Source: Planktothricoides sp. SR001
Lineage (GTDB): Bacteria; Cyanobacteriota; Cyanobacteriia; Cyanobacteriales; Laspinemataceae
Assembly: GCF_001276715.1 (NCBI RefSeq)
Contig: NZ_LIUQ01000010.1
Coordinates: 94,487-128,063, forward strand
Direction: 5' to 3'
DNA length: 33,577 nt
Part shown: positions 6,531-15,484 of the stretch, piece by piece
Layout of the letters: each line of letters starts with the position of its first letter
How positions within the stretch are numbered: the first letter of the stretch is position 1
Notes under the pieces: generated by a model
Database searches by the model: none
What the model was told of the DNA's origin: nothing
What the model saw: only the letters and a program-made list of their open reading frames with translations
Program-made: the position numbers and the translations under genes

Positions 6531-8027
6531 CTACCCACCGCTACGGACGGCGATCGGGCTGACCACTGACGGTTGAGTGATGATTAAAGAGTTAATCCCC
6601 GCTTCACTCCAGCGGACTAACCAATTTGGTTGCAACCCAAAGGCAAAAATCAACACCATTAACACTAAAGCGGGAAGGCGATCGCGCCATTGGACTCTGG
6701 GTAAGTTGGTGACAATTGGCGACAGACGACCAAAAAAGACTCGGTTAATCATTAACAAGAAATAGACCGCTGTTAAACCCGTTGCCACCATACAGAATAA
6801 TGTCTGCACCGGAAATACGGGAAAACTGCCGCGAAAGATCATAAATTCGGCAATAAATCCCACCATACCGGGAATTCCGGCACTAGCCATCACCCCTAAA
6901 ACCATTAAGCTACCAATTAAGGGTAAGCCGCGTTCCGGGTTGAGTAGTCCTTGCAAGGCATTGACATCTCTGGTGCCGGTTTTTTTGTAAACGACTCCTA
7001 CTAGGAAAAATAGAAAGGCGGAAATGAGACCGTGGCTAACCATTTGGGCGATCGCGGCGACCAAACTCAGGGGAGTGGCTGCGGCAAAGGCTAAGAGGAT
7101 AAAGGCCATGTGAGCAATGGAGGAATAAGCCACCACTTTTTTCATATCTTGTTGGGCGATCGCACAAGATGTCCCATATAAGGCGCTCACCGCTGCCCAA
7201 GTTGCCAACCAAGGGGCGAGAAATGTCCAAGCTTCGGGAAACAAACCGACCCCAAACCGTAACATCCCATAAGTACCCAGTTTTAACAACACCCCAGCCA
7301 AGAGCATAGAAACCGGGGTTGAAGCTTCCACGTGAGCATCGGGCAACCAAGTATGCAAGGGGAAAAAGGGAATCTTAATCCCAAAGGCAATTAATAATCC
7401 GGCCAGGAGTAAAATTTGGGATTCTAAGGGTAAAGCGCTGGTGCGGAGGGGCTGATAATCAAAAGTGTTCGCCCCACTTAGCCAAACGACGCCTAAAAAT
7501 GTCGCCAGGAGCAAAATCCCCGAAATTGCCGTATAGATCAGAAACTTCATCGCCGCATAAGCCCGACGCTGACCGCCCCAAATGGCAATTAGAAAATATA
7601 ACGGGATCAGTTCTAGTTCATAGAACAGAAAAAATAACAGCATATCTTGGGCAAGAAATGCGCCAGACACGCCAATATTCAGCAGCAATAACAAGGCATA
7701 ATACAAGCGGGGTCTTTCGATTTGGCGTTCGCTGGCCCAAATTGCCAGCACCGTCAAAAAACTGTTTAAACAGAGCATCGGCCAGGACAGTCCGTCCACT
7801 CCTAAGTGATAGTTCAGCCCAATGGGTTTAATCCACGGTAAATATTCAGAAAACTGCATCCCCGATTGCTGGGGGTCAAACTGTAACCCTAACAGTGCCG
7901 TCCAAACCAGTAGCGCGATCGCCACAATCAAAGCCACTAAACGATAAGCACTCTGGTGAATAGTTTTTGGCAACAAACTCAGGACAATCACGCCCACTAA
8001 CGGCAACCAGACAAAAGCACTGAGCAT
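6531..8027 (-). CDS. ndhD4: NDH-1 subunit NdhD4
   Basis: This 498-residue, highly hydrophobic protein is an NdhD/NuoM-type antiporter-like subunit with about 14 membrane helices. The motif LLLFFLFYELELIPLYFLIA holds the conserved membrane Glu, and KIPFFPLHTWLPDAHVEAST holds the lysine and HTWLPDAH region of the proton path. It sits in the thylakoid membrane as part of the CO2-uptake NDH-1 complex. The D4 rather than D1 or D3 assignment rests on its partners, ndhF4 upstream (55-bp gap) and cupB downstream, and on the neighbouring ccm cluster, as in other cyanobacteria. ATG start with GGAG nearby. The gene ends at a minisatellite. Confidence 0.88.
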   Translation of the reverse strand: MLSAFVWLPLVGVIVLSLLPKTIHQSAYRLVALIVAIALLVWTALLGLQFDPQQSGMQFSEYLPWIKPIGLNYHLGVDGLSWPMLCLNSFLTVLAIWASERQIERPRLYYALLLLLNIGVSGAFLAQDMLLFFLFYELELIPLYFLIAIWGGQRRAYAAMKFLIYTAISGILLLATFLGVVWLSGANTFDYQPLRTSALPLESQILLLAGLLIAFGIKIPFFPLHTWLPDAHVEASTPVSMLLAGVLLKLGTYGMLRFGVGLFPEAWTFLAPWLATWAAVSALYGTSCAIAQQDMKKVVAYSSIAHMAFILLAFAAATPLSLVAAIAQMVSHGLISAFLFFLVGVVYKKTGTRDVNALQGLLNPERGLPLIGSLMVLGVMASAGIPGMVGFIAEFMIFRGSFPVFPVQTLFCMVATGLTAVYFLLMINRVFFGRLSPIVTNLPRVQWRDRLPALVLMVLIFAFGLQPNWLVRWSEAGINSLIITQPSVVSPIAVRSGG

Positions 8028-8082
8028 TCTTAATTTCTCGCTCCATTAAACAACAAGACTACAGGATTAACCAATTGGCTTG

Positions 8083-9942
8083 CTAGTTACCCACGATCCA
8101 GGAAAACACCAGCAACAAACCAACGCCGATCATAATCGTCAAGATATAACCCTGAGACTGACCAGAAACGCTGTACTTGAGACTTTGACCACCAAACACC
8201 GTCGCCAGGGCTGCAAAGTTAACCAACCCATCCACCACATAGCGATCGAACCAGGAAGTCATCTTAGACAACAGATCCACGGCGGCCACCACCGTCAGCC
8301 GGTAGAATTTCTCAATATAAAAGTCATAAGCAAAAAAGTCTTGGACAAATCTCAAAGACTTTTGCATTGGTCTAGCCCAAGCCCGTCCCAACGAAATCAT
8401 AAAACCGATCAAACAACCGATCGCCCCACTGAGGATCAAAAGAGGTAAAGCTAGTTGATTCAGCAGTCGTGCATTCGTCGCCCAAGGGCCAGTCCAAGAA
8501 AGCAAAAATTGCCATTGGTCTAAGATCAGCGGCACCAAGAAATTAAGGATGATTAAAGACACCATCGGCACCGCCATTGGCCAAGGAATTTCTGGGGCGC
8601 GGCGGGTTTTCGGTTGCGGTTCACCCAAAAACACCAGACGAAAGACGCGGGTTAAATTTAAAGCACTCAAAGCATTGACCAACAGCAAAATGCCAATCAG
8701 CCAAGCCGGGACTTCCCAAAAACCATTCACCCAGCGGCGCATAGTCCAAAATGTCCCCAAGGGCAACAGACAAACCAACCCAGCGGAACCCACCACAAAC
8801 GCAGAAGTTGTCGCAGGCATCCGCGACCACAAACCCCCCATTTCCGTAATATTTTGATTATTGGTGGTGAGAATGATTGAACCAGTGCTCATAAATAACA
8901 GGGCTTTGGCGATCGCATGAGTAAACAGCAACAACAAAGCCACATCGATCTGCTGAAGACCTACCGCCAAAAACACCAAACCCAAATAAGCACTGGTGGA
9001 ATGAGAAAGCGTCCGTTTAATATCAATTTGGGCCAAGGCCATCAAAGATGAACCAATTGCCGTCAAAGTCCCAATCACCACCAAAGCCACGGAAGCCACA
9101 GGAGACAAAGTAAAAACCGGATGCAGCTTAATCAGCACAAATGCACCGGCAGCCACCACCACCGAGTTTCGCATAATCGACGCAGGATTCGGCCCTTCCA
9201 TCGCTTCATCCAGCCACAGATGCAAGGGAAACTGAGCACATTTGCCCAAAGGCCCCGCAATCAAAGATAAACCCAGCAACGTTTCTGTCAAAGGTGGCAA
9301 GTTCGATGAAGCTGCCCAATTTTCTAACTCACTAAAAGTCAGTCCTTCTCCGTAGGTGGAAAGTGCTACCAAGCCCATTAATAAAATGATATCCCCGACC
9401 CGCTTGGTTAAGAAAGCATCTCTCGCTGCGGTAACCACCAAAGGCTGGGCATACCAAAAACCGACCAACAGGTAAGTGGAAAGGGTCAGCATCTCCAACA
9501 GACCATAACTGAGCAATAAAGAATCGCTAATGGCAATTCCTGACAGCGCTCCTTCAAAAAAGCCCATCAGACCAAAGAAGCGGGCTAAAGCCCAGTCTTT
9601 TTCCATATAGCCCAGGGCATAGAGTTGTGCCAGTAAGCTGATACCCGTGACTAACTGCATCGCCCCCAAGCTGACCGGAGAAATTTCGATCGCCAACGAC
9701 AAGTTTAAATCTGCCACTTGTAGCCAAGGCAATACTAGGTGGATCGGACTTATATTCAATGAATGAATAAACGCAATTGACCCATGAAAAAACGCCAATA
9801 AGGTCATCAGGATATTAAAGTAAGCCGCTGGACGTGACCCAGTTCTTCTAATAATGCCGATTGCCCAAGGCAGGGAGAAAATGGCTCCAATTAAGCCATA
9901 AACCGGAATAAACCAACAGGTATTCACTATAAACTGATTCAA
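8083..9942 (-). CDS. ndhF4: NDH-1 subunit NdhF4
   Basis: This 619-residue NdhF/NuoL-type membrane protein has many transmembrane helices and the conserved FPLHLWLDEAMEGPNPAS segment. That segment departs from the respiratory PLHVWLPDAMEGPTP form in a way seen in the CO2-uptake NdhF proteins. It forms the distal proton-pumping module that anchors Cup proteins. The start is TTG at 9942: AAAGGAG lies seven bases upstream and no in-frame ATG or GTG competes. It is the first gene of the minus-strand operon ndhF4-ndhD4-cupB and diverges from ccmK2 across 1.1 kb. The F4 assignment follows from the cluster and the CupB length; F3 is the alternative. Confidence 0.87.
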   Translation of the reverse strand: MNQFIVNTCWFIPVYGLIGAIFSLPWAIGIIRRTGSRPAAYFNILMTLLAFFHGSIAFIHSLNISPIHLVLPWLQVADLNLSLAIEISPVSLGAMQLVTGISLLAQLYALGYMEKDWALARFFGLMGFFEGALSGIAISDSLLLSYGLLEMLTLSTYLLVGFWYAQPLVVTAARDAFLTKRVGDIILLMGLVALSTYGEGLTFSELENWAASSNLPPLTETLLGLSLIAGPLGKCAQFPLHLWLDEAMEGPNPASIMRNSVVVAAGAFVLIKLHPVFTLSPVASVALVVIGTLTAIGSSLMALAQIDIKRTLSHSTSAYLGLVFLAVGLQQIDVALLLLFTHAIAKALLFMSTGSIILTTNNQNITEMGGLWSRMPATTSAFVVGSAGLVCLLPLGTFWTMRRWVNGFWEVPAWLIGILLLVNALSALNLTRVFRLVFLGEPQPKTRRAPEIPWPMAVPMVSLIILNFLVPLILDQWQFLLSWTGPWATNARLLNQLALPLLILSGAIGCLIGFMISLGRAWARPMQKSLRFVQDFFAYDFYIEKFYRLTVVAAVDLLSKMTSWFDRYVVDGLVNFAALATVFGGQSLKYSVSGQSQGYILTIMIGVGLLLVFSWIVGN

Positions 9943-11074
9943 GAAATCACTCCTTTAACAAAAACATTGACTGGTAAATTTACCTAAAAATGGTGATTTT
10001 TTAAATTATTTCATATTTTTAAACCGCTAACATTTAACATTTATCAATGTTTACCTAAAAATGAATCCATGCAAACATCTAAGGATGTCACCAAAGACTA
10101 GACTGAGTATTTTGACAGCTTAAGAAGCCGAAACCAATCTCACCAGCAGCGAGGGTTTTTTAGGCTGTATGCTTGAGAGATCTAAGCGATCTATATGTAT
10201 AAGCGTTTCATCTGTCCTACTGAAATGAAAGTCTGAGGGGTCTTGGGCTTTGTGTCAAGGACTGCGCCAAAAATGATCGCTCGGTTTTGCCTAGAAATAT
10301 GAGGATGCAGCAATTCCTCTGGTAATCGGGAATTAAGACCAAAAGTTAATCATCCCGTATGGATCAATGGGTATAGATAGATCGATGCATGGATATGGAG
10401 CAAGCGGTGCGATCGCCCCCCGATCACCCAATTTTGGTAGAGGAGATTCTCTCCACCACAAAGAACCTCCTGGAACCACCTTGACCACGGAGGTTTCTAC
10501 TCATCCACTAGATCGGGGCTTCCCGTGCTGTCATAGCCATTGATTTCCGCACCAGATTGATGGAAAAATCAGATCTGTGGGCAATGCGATCCTTCCTGCC
10601 TAGGTCGTAATTTTCCCTCGATTTCCGGTGACGCGATCGGGGAATACACCGCCCCGACCACTGATAAACCAACGATCAACCAACGCAGTTAAATCTTAAT
10701 AAAACTTAACAGATCGATCGCATCTTGTAATATAAACTTTTATTAAGTGGTAGATTTAAAAATATCATAAGGATTTATATTGTCAAAGGAACCATGCTTT
10801 CATATCCTAATGATATGGGAATGCTAAATTTTTTATTAAAGTGAGATGATGGCCTTTCCCGTCTAAAATTGTGCCTCCAGTGAATGCCTCAAGCTTTTTA
10901 TGAGGAATCATGGGATTTGTGTAGCTGTTTTTGTCAGGTAGGCAGCGGATATCAGCGTGTCTTAATTTTTAATTACCTCAAAAAACATCTACTGCAAAAA
11001 TATTAATGGCACGAATTTGCCCTAAAATTATTGAGTTGCAGAATTATTTTCGCGCATAAGAGAGGAAATCAAGA
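9943..11074. other. 1.1-kb divergent regulatory region, ndhF4 / ccmK2
   Basis: No gene is accepted here. A possible ccmK2 promoter is TTGTCA (10780-10785), 17 bases, then TATCCT (10803-10808). A palindrome CATATC/GATATG overlaps that -10. A perfect 7-bp pair (AACCTCC and GGAGGTT) near 10466-10496 could form an RNA hairpin. A 40-codon frame at 10884-11006 lacks a ribosome site and recognisable similarity. Confidence 0.5.
10695..10747. promoter_or_regulatory. 10-bp inverted repeat upstream of ccmK2
   Basis: CTTAATAAAA (10695-10704) and TTTTATTAAG (10738-10747) are perfect inverted copies 33 bases apart, just upstream of the candidate ccmK2 promoter. A pair of regulator sites or a weak hairpin are both possible. 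No match to a known cyanobacterial carbon-regulator motif is claimed. Confidence 0.4.
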
Positions 11075-11386
11075 ATGTCAATTGCTGTAGGAATGATTGA
11101 AACCAGAGGGTTCCCAGCAGTGGTGGAAGCCGCAGACTCAATGGTCAAAGCAGCTCGAGTTACACTCGTCGGTTATGAAAAAATTGGTTCAGGTCGCGTC
11201 ACCGTGATCGTTCGCGGAGATGTGTCCGAAGTACAAGCATCTGTCGCTGCGGGAATTGATGCTGCCAATCGAGTCAATGGCGGGGAAGTCCTCTCCACCC
11301 ACATTATTGCTCGTCCCCACGAAAACTTAGAATATGTTCTACCGATTCGGTACACCGAAGAAGTAGAACAATTCCGTTCTTACTAA
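11075..11386 (+). CDS. ccmK2: Carboxysome shell protein CcmK2
   Basis: This 103-residue single BMC-domain protein forms the hexagonal tiles of the beta-carboxysome facets; its central pore admits bicarbonate and RuBP. The sequence is standard: [39 protein letters not shown], and the [12 protein letters not shown] ending. The short tail (QFRSY) and first position match CcmK2. AGAGGAAAT precedes the ATG. It heads the ccmK2-K1-L-M-N cluster. A 352-bp gap separates it from ccmK1, so the two genes may be differently expressed. Confidence 0.95.
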   Translation: MSIAVGMIETRGFPAVVEAADSMVKAARVTLVGYEKIGSGRVTVIVRGDVSEVQASVAAGIDAANRVNGGEVLSTHIIARPHENLEYVLPIRYTEEVEQFRSY

Positions 11387-11738
11387 TCCGCCCAAAGCAG
11401 GCTGGCTGCCATTATCCTGGAAGCCTTAAAGAAATTTGTCATTGGTTATCAGTTGGTCGAAAAAAGTCAGTTTTTTTTACCGACTGCCTCGACTTGATGG
11501 AAAAGTCATTCCACAGCTTAACTTTTAACCGATGACGCCAAACCCCAGCCTAAATAAATGATGCGGTTTAACTGTTCGCAGACAAATTCCTGGCGCTGGG
11601 TGGGAGAGGGAACAGAACCCAACCGAACCCAGGTGATTGCCCTTGATTTTGACCGATCAACCGATCGATGGTTGCACACCGGCAGGGCAAATCCGTCAAC
11701 ATTCGTAAATCACACAGATCACAAAGGCATAAAAACCT
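11387..11738. other. ccmK2-ccmK1 spacer
   Basis: No gene is seen. A run of eight T (from about 11471) follows an A6 segment and could mark an intercistronic terminator or processing site. A 68-codon frame at 11558-11764 overlaps the ccmK1 start in another frame and is rejected. Confidence 0.5.
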
Positions 11739-12074
11739 ATGGCCATTGCAGTTGGAATGATTGAAACTTTAGGCTTTCCTGGAGTAGTGGAAGCCGCAGA
11801 TTCAATGGTAAAAGCCGCTAGGGTAACCCTGGTAGGGTATGAAAAAATTGGTTCAGGTCGCGTCACCGTTATTGTGCGCGGCGATGTTTCCGAAGTACAA
11901 GCTTCCGTATCAGCTGGCGTTGATTCCGTCAAACAGCGGGTGAAAGGGGGTCAGGTACTCTCGACTCATATTATTGCCCGTCCTCACGAAAACTTGGAAT
12001 ATGTTTTACCCATTCGGTACACAGAAGCCGTAGCACAATTCCGCGATAGCTATAACACACCAATTCGTCGGTAA
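11739..12074 (+). CDS. ccmK1: Carboxysome shell protein CcmK1
   Basis: This 111-residue BMC-domain hexamer protein is about 85-90% similar to CcmK2 upstream but carries a longer tail (DSYNTPIRR), as CcmK1 does in other beta-cyanobacteria. It differs in the helix after DVSEVQASV ([15 protein letters not shown]), where CcmK2 is two residues shorter. It probably co-assembles with CcmK2 in the facets. The stop is 10 bases before ccmL, indicating tight coupling to the downstream genes. Confidence 0.95.
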   Translation: MAIAVGMIETLGFPGVVEAADSMVKAARVTLVGYEKIGSGRVTVIVRGDVSEVQASVSAGVDSVKQRVKGGQVLSTHIIARPHENLEYVLPIRYTEAVAQFRDSYNTPIRR

Positions 12075-12084
12075 TCTCTAAATA

Positions 12085-12387
12085 ATGCAACTTGCCAAGG
12101 TTCGGGGAACAGTCGTTGGCACGCATAAATTACAAAGCCTGACCGGAGTTAAATTGCTGCTACTCCAATATATAGACGAGCAAGGCAACCCCTTGCCCAA
12201 CTATGAAGTGGCAGCGGATTTAGTCGGGGCAGGTTTCGATGAATGGGTGCTGGTGAGCCGTGGCAGTGCGGCTCGTCAGGAAAGAAGTTACGAGGAGCGT
12301 CCGGTGGATGCTTTAGTCGTGGCCATCATTGATACAGTAACGGTTGAAAATCGGTTGCTGTACAGCAAAAAAGAGCAATACCGTTAG
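12085..12387 (+). CDS. ccmL: Carboxysome vertex protein CcmL
   Basis: This 100-residue protein of the CcmL/EutN family forms pentamers that cap the twelve vertices of the icosahedral shell. Diagnostic features are the N-terminal MQLAKVRGTVVGTHK, the middle LLLLQYIDEQG and VAADLVGAGFDEWVLVSRGS, and DALVVAIIDTV near the end. The length is normal. It lies between ccmK1 (10-bp gap) and ccmM (94-bp gap). Confidence 0.95.
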   Translation: MQLAKVRGTVVGTHKLQSLTGVKLLLLQYIDEQGNPLPNYEVAADLVGAGFDEWVLVSRGSAARQERSYEERPVDALVVAIIDTVTVENRLLYSKKEQYR

Positions 12388-12481
12388 ATTTTTGGGGTAA
12401 AAGTAGGATTCTTATAAAATTGCACCATTTTTATCCATATTCAGACCACAACATGATTGTTAAATTAGGAGGATTTGAGCG

Positions 12482-14485
12482 ATGGTAGTCCGCAAAAGAG
12501 CGGCTCCCCCAACTCCTTGGTCAAAAAATTTGGCCGAACCCCAGATTGATCCATCCGCTTATGTGCATTCTTTCTCCAATATAATTGGCGATGTTCGGAT
12601 CGGAGCCCAGGTCCTAGTTTCCCCGGGAACTTCGATCAGAGCGGATGAAGGATCTCCTTTCTATATAGGTGATAGCACAAATATTCAAGATGGGGTAGTG
12701 ATTCATGGTCTAGAGAAAGGCCAAGTCATTGGAGACGATCACAATAGCTATTCCGTCTGGATTGGCAAAAATTCTTGTATTACTCACATGGCGCTGATTC
12801 ATGGGCCAGCTTATGTGGGAGATAACTGCTTTATTGGTTTTCGCTCGACTATCTTTAATGCGCGAGTGGGATCCGGTTCGATTGTAATGATGCACGCCTT
12901 AGTTCAGGATGTGGAAATTCCTCCGGGTAAGTATGTGGCATCAGGAGCAGTGATTACCAATCAGCAACAAGCAGATCGCCTGCCAGATGTTCAAGAAGCC
13001 GACTTACAATTTGCCCATCACGTTGTCCAAATTAATGAGGCTTTGCTGGCAGGCTACCGTTGTGCAGAAAGCGAGGCTTGTATTGCGCCAATTCGTGAGC
13101 AAGCTGGTAGTGATAAGAAAAATGATTCTGAAGTAGAGACGAAAATAGCCTGGACAGGGAGTACAAGCATGAATCAAGAAATTGTAGAGCAGGTTAGATC
13201 CCTGCTGGCTCAAGGGTATCGGATCGGTACTGAATACGCAGACGAACGTCGGTTTAAAACTAGCTCCTGGCGCAGTGGTGCCCCGATTCAAGGACAACAA
13301 GTTCAGGCAGTTTTAGCCGAGTTGGAAGCAGTGGTGGCCGATCACCCTGGGGAATATGTTCGGATTATTGGCATTGATCCGCAAGTTAAGCGTCGGGTTT
13401 TGGAATTGACGATTCAACGACCCAACGATCAGCCCCAAAAATTCACCGCCGCTGCCGCTGCCGCTCCTAGTGTGAGCCAAGGTGTCAGCAGTGGTGGCAG
13501 TGCCGCTTTAAGTCAAGATATTAGTTCTCAGGTGCGATCGCTCCTCGCTCAAGGGTATCGGGTGGGGGTTGAACACGCCGATGAACGTCGCTTTAAGACC
13601 AGTTCCTGGAAAACCGGCGCACCGATTCAATCGGCGAATCCTCAACAAGCGGTTGCCGAATTACAAGCGGCTTTGGCTGAATATGCCGGAGAGTATGTCC
13701 GTCTGATTGGCATTGACCCCAAAGCCAAGCGCCGAGTTTTGGAATTGGTTGTCCAACGACCCGGTGAAACCGCACCTAGCTTGACGGGTAGTGCCGCAAG
13801 TCCAGCAGTGGCCAAAACATCCAGCAATGGTGGCGTTAGTGCGGCCTTAAATCAGGATCTTACGGCGCAAATTACTTCCCTGTTGGCTCAAGGCTATCGG
13901 ATCGGCACAGAACACGCTGATGAACGTCGGTTTAAAACCAGTTCTTGGCAGACTTGCCCCCTGATTGAAGCAACTCGTGCCGATCAAGTGCTGGCAGAAC
14001 TGCAAGCTTGTCTGGCAGAGCATCAAGGGGAATATGTCCGCTTGATTGGCATCGATCCCAAAGCCAAACGTCGGGTGCTAGAAACCCTGATTCAGCGGCC
14101 AAATCAAGCGGTCAAAGTGGCGACTACTGCCACCGCAGCGGCTCCCAGTGCCCGTAGTTATACCAGCAATGGCAGCAGTTCCAGCAGCTATGGTTCGGTT
14201 GGTAGCAGCAGCTTGAGTGCCGAAACGATCCAACAAGTGCGATCGCTCCTGGCTCAAGGATATCGCATTGGCACGGAACACACCGACGTGCGCCGCTTTA
14301 AGATCAGTTCTTGGCAAAGCTGCTCCCCCATCGAATCCCAACGAGAAGTCGATGTGATTGCCGCCCTAGAAGCTTGTCTCAAAGAGCATGACGGCGAATA
14401 CGTGCGATTACTAGGGATTGATACCAAAGCCAAGCGCCGGGTGGCGGAAACCATTATCCAACGACCCACCGCAGCGGTTCGCTAG
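12482..14485 (+). CDS. ccmM: Carboxysome scaffold and gamma-carbonic anhydrase CcmM
   Basis: This 667-residue protein has a gamma-carbonic anhydrase domain (about 1-200) and four Rubisco small-subunit-like modules that condense Rubisco. The zinc histidines are His75, His102 and His107. Cys194 and Cys200 (CAESEAC) match the disulfide needed for activity in Thermosynechococcus CcmM, so the enzyme may be active when oxidised. The modules span roughly 231-315, 344-427, 457-540 and 579-662, each with LLAQGYR and RRFK-SSW. Only modules 3 (Cys492, Cys510) and 4 (Cys614, Cys632) carry the 18-spaced redox Cys pair; modules 1 and 2 lack it. Linkers are rich in Ala, Ser and Gly. AGGAGG (12467-12472) precedes the ATG. 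An internal start at codon 230 would give a 438-residue short form. Confidence 0.96.
   Translation: MVVRKRAAPPTPWSKNLAEPQIDPSAYVHSFSNIIGDVRIGAQVLVSPGTSIRADEGSPFYIGDSTNIQDGVVIHGLEKGQVIGDDHNSYSVWIGKNSCITHMALIHGPAYVGDNCFIGFRSTIFNARVGSGSIVMMHALVQDVEIPPGKYVASGAVITNQQQADRLPDVQEADLQFAHHVVQINEALLAGYRCAESEACIAPIREQAGSDKKNDSEVETKIAWTGSTSMNQEIVEQVRSLLAQGYRIGTEYADERRFKTSSWRSGAPIQGQQVQAVLAELEAVVADHPGEYVRIIGIDPQVKRRVLELTIQRPNDQPQKFTAAAAAAPSVSQGVSSGGSAALSQDISSQVRSLLAQGYRVGVEHADERRFKTSSWKTGAPIQSANPQQAVAELQAALAEYAGEYVRLIGIDPKAKRRVLELVVQRPGETAPSLTGSAASPAVAKTSSNGGVSAALNQDLTAQITSLLAQGYRIGTEHADERRFKTSSWQTCPLIEATRADQVLAELQACLAEHQGEYVRLIGIDPKAKRRVLETLIQRPNQAVKVATTATAAAPSARSYTSNGSSSSSYGSVGSSSLSAETIQQVRSLLAQGYRIGTEHTDVRRFKISSWQSCSPIESQREVDVIAALEACLKEHDGEYVRLLGIDTKAKRRVAETIIQRPTAAVR
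13156..13171 (+). promoter_or_regulatory. Internal ribosome-binding site and start for short CcmM
   Basis: AGGGAG (13156-13161) lies seven bases before an in-frame ATG (13169-13171, codon 230), exactly at the junction between the carbonic anhydrase domain and the first small-subunit-like module. Beta-cyanobacteria make a short CcmM by internal initiation at this place. Here the product would have all four modules and no carbonic anhydrase. Confidence 0.75.
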
Positions 14486-14516
14486 ATCGTAGGGGCTGTA
14501 GGGGATGAACGCATTC

Positions 14517-14570
14517 GGGCAATAATTTCTCTGGTTAAACCTCAAATTTAATATCCGAATGCGAAAGCCC
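14517..14570. repeat. Dispersed 54-bp element, copy B (inverted)
   Basis: This is the reverse complement of 6239-6292 with two mismatches. It lies in the ccmM-ccmN spacer. Downstream, about 14590-14672 holds three or four units close to TGACTGCTGAAAGC. Confidence 0.85.
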
Positions 14571-14707
14571 GGACAAAGCAGTCAGCCACCAGGGTACAGC
14601 TTTCTCTGTACCTAGCTGAAAGCTCAACCCTGAAAGCTGACTGCTGAAAGCCGACTGCTGAAAGCTGACTGCTTATTTCCAGATTTTCTCGCTGTGGTTC
14701 CATCTTC

Positions 14708-15484
14708 ATGTACTTACCGCCTCTGCAAGCAGTTCATAACGCCGAGCTTTACCAGACTGGTGATGTCACCGTCGATCCTTCTGCGGTAATTGGTCTAGGA
14801 GTCATCTTACAAGCCTCTCCCAAAGGTCGGATTCTGATTGGTGCCGGAGCCTGTTTGGGGATGGGCACGATCATCAATGCCTGTGAAGGCACGATAGAAA
14901 TCGAATCCGGTGCAGTATTGGGGCCGGGAGTTTTGATGATTGGCCAAGGCAAAGTTGGTGCTAATGCTAGTATTGGCGCTGTTAGCACACTTTTTAACGC
15001 TTCGATTCCGCCGATGCAAGTCTTAGCCGCTGGTTCAGTGATCGGACAGATTGCGGCTAAGGTTTTGTCTGAGTCAGGCAGATCGCCGACTCAGCAGCAA
15101 TCAAAGGTCAACCCTGAAATATCAGCGGTTGAAACCGTTGAACCAACCGAGTCATCACTCCCAGTTGCAGAATCAGCATCATCTCAACCTACCGGGACGA
15201 CTAATGATAAGTCTCCACTGACGACCGACGAGGCAGAAAATTCCGATCGGTCTCCACTGACGACAGATGAAGCAGAAAATTCCGATCGGTCTCCACTGAC
15301 AACAGAGGAGGCAGAAAATTCTTATGAGATATCTGGGGGAGAAACCTCTCAGCCGCAGTTGACCAACGATGCCGATCCAGGATCGGTGCCAACTCCTGGG
15401 ACTCCTATCTATGGTCAAATTTATATTAGTCGGATGTTAGGAACGATTTTTCCCCAGGGAAAAGCAATCAACCGCCGACCATAA
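14708..15484 (+). CDS. ccmN: Carboxysome assembly protein CcmN
   Basis: This 258-residue protein has a left-handed beta-helix domain (about 15-118) of hexapeptide repeats that binds CcmM. A long Ser/Thr/Glu-rich linker (about 122-230) follows. The C-terminal amphipathic encapsulation peptide (IYGQIYISRMLGTIFPQ, 234-250) recruits the CcmK shell around the Rubisco core. The linker is longer than in many relatives and contains a 13-residue unit (SPLTTDEAENSDR) repeated three times. No clear Shine-Dalgarno sequence is seen. A 222-bp repeat-filled spacer separates it from ccmM. ccmO is not next to it, so that shell gene must lie elsewhere if present. Confidence 0.93.
   Translation: MYLPPLQAVHNAELYQTGDVTVDPSAVIGLGVILQASPKGRILIGAGACLGMGTIINACEGTIEIESGAVLGPGVLMIGQGKVGANASIGAVSTLFNASIPPMQVLAAGSVIGQIAAKVLSESGRSPTQQQSKVNPEISAVETVEPTESSLPVAESASSQPTGTTNDKSPLTTDEAENSDRSPLTTDEAENSDRSPLTTEEAENSYEISGGETSQPQLTNDADPGSVPTPGTPIYGQIYISRMLGTIFPQGKAINRRP
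15212..15328 (+). repeat. Three 39-bp tandem repeats inside ccmN
   Basis: Units 15212-15250, 15251-15289 and 15290-15328 each begin TCTCCACTGAC and encode 13 linker residues in frame. The first two differ mainly at synonymous positions; the third diverges at its end. This is a recent in-frame expansion of the CcmN linker. Confidence 0.9.

Noticed and set aside
8083..9942. Assignment of the NDH-1 genes to the NdhF3/NdhD3/CupA set
   Set aside because: The Cup protein lacks the CupA N-terminal extension (likely zinc His at 85, not about 130), and the cluster adjoins ccmK as ndhF4 does in other cyanobacteria. Not fully excluded without alignment.
10884..11006. 40-codon frame (MPQAFYEESWDLC...) upstream of ccmK2
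   Set aside because: No Shine-Dalgarno sequence and no recognised similarity; it may be chance in a regulatory region, though its three Cys are curious.
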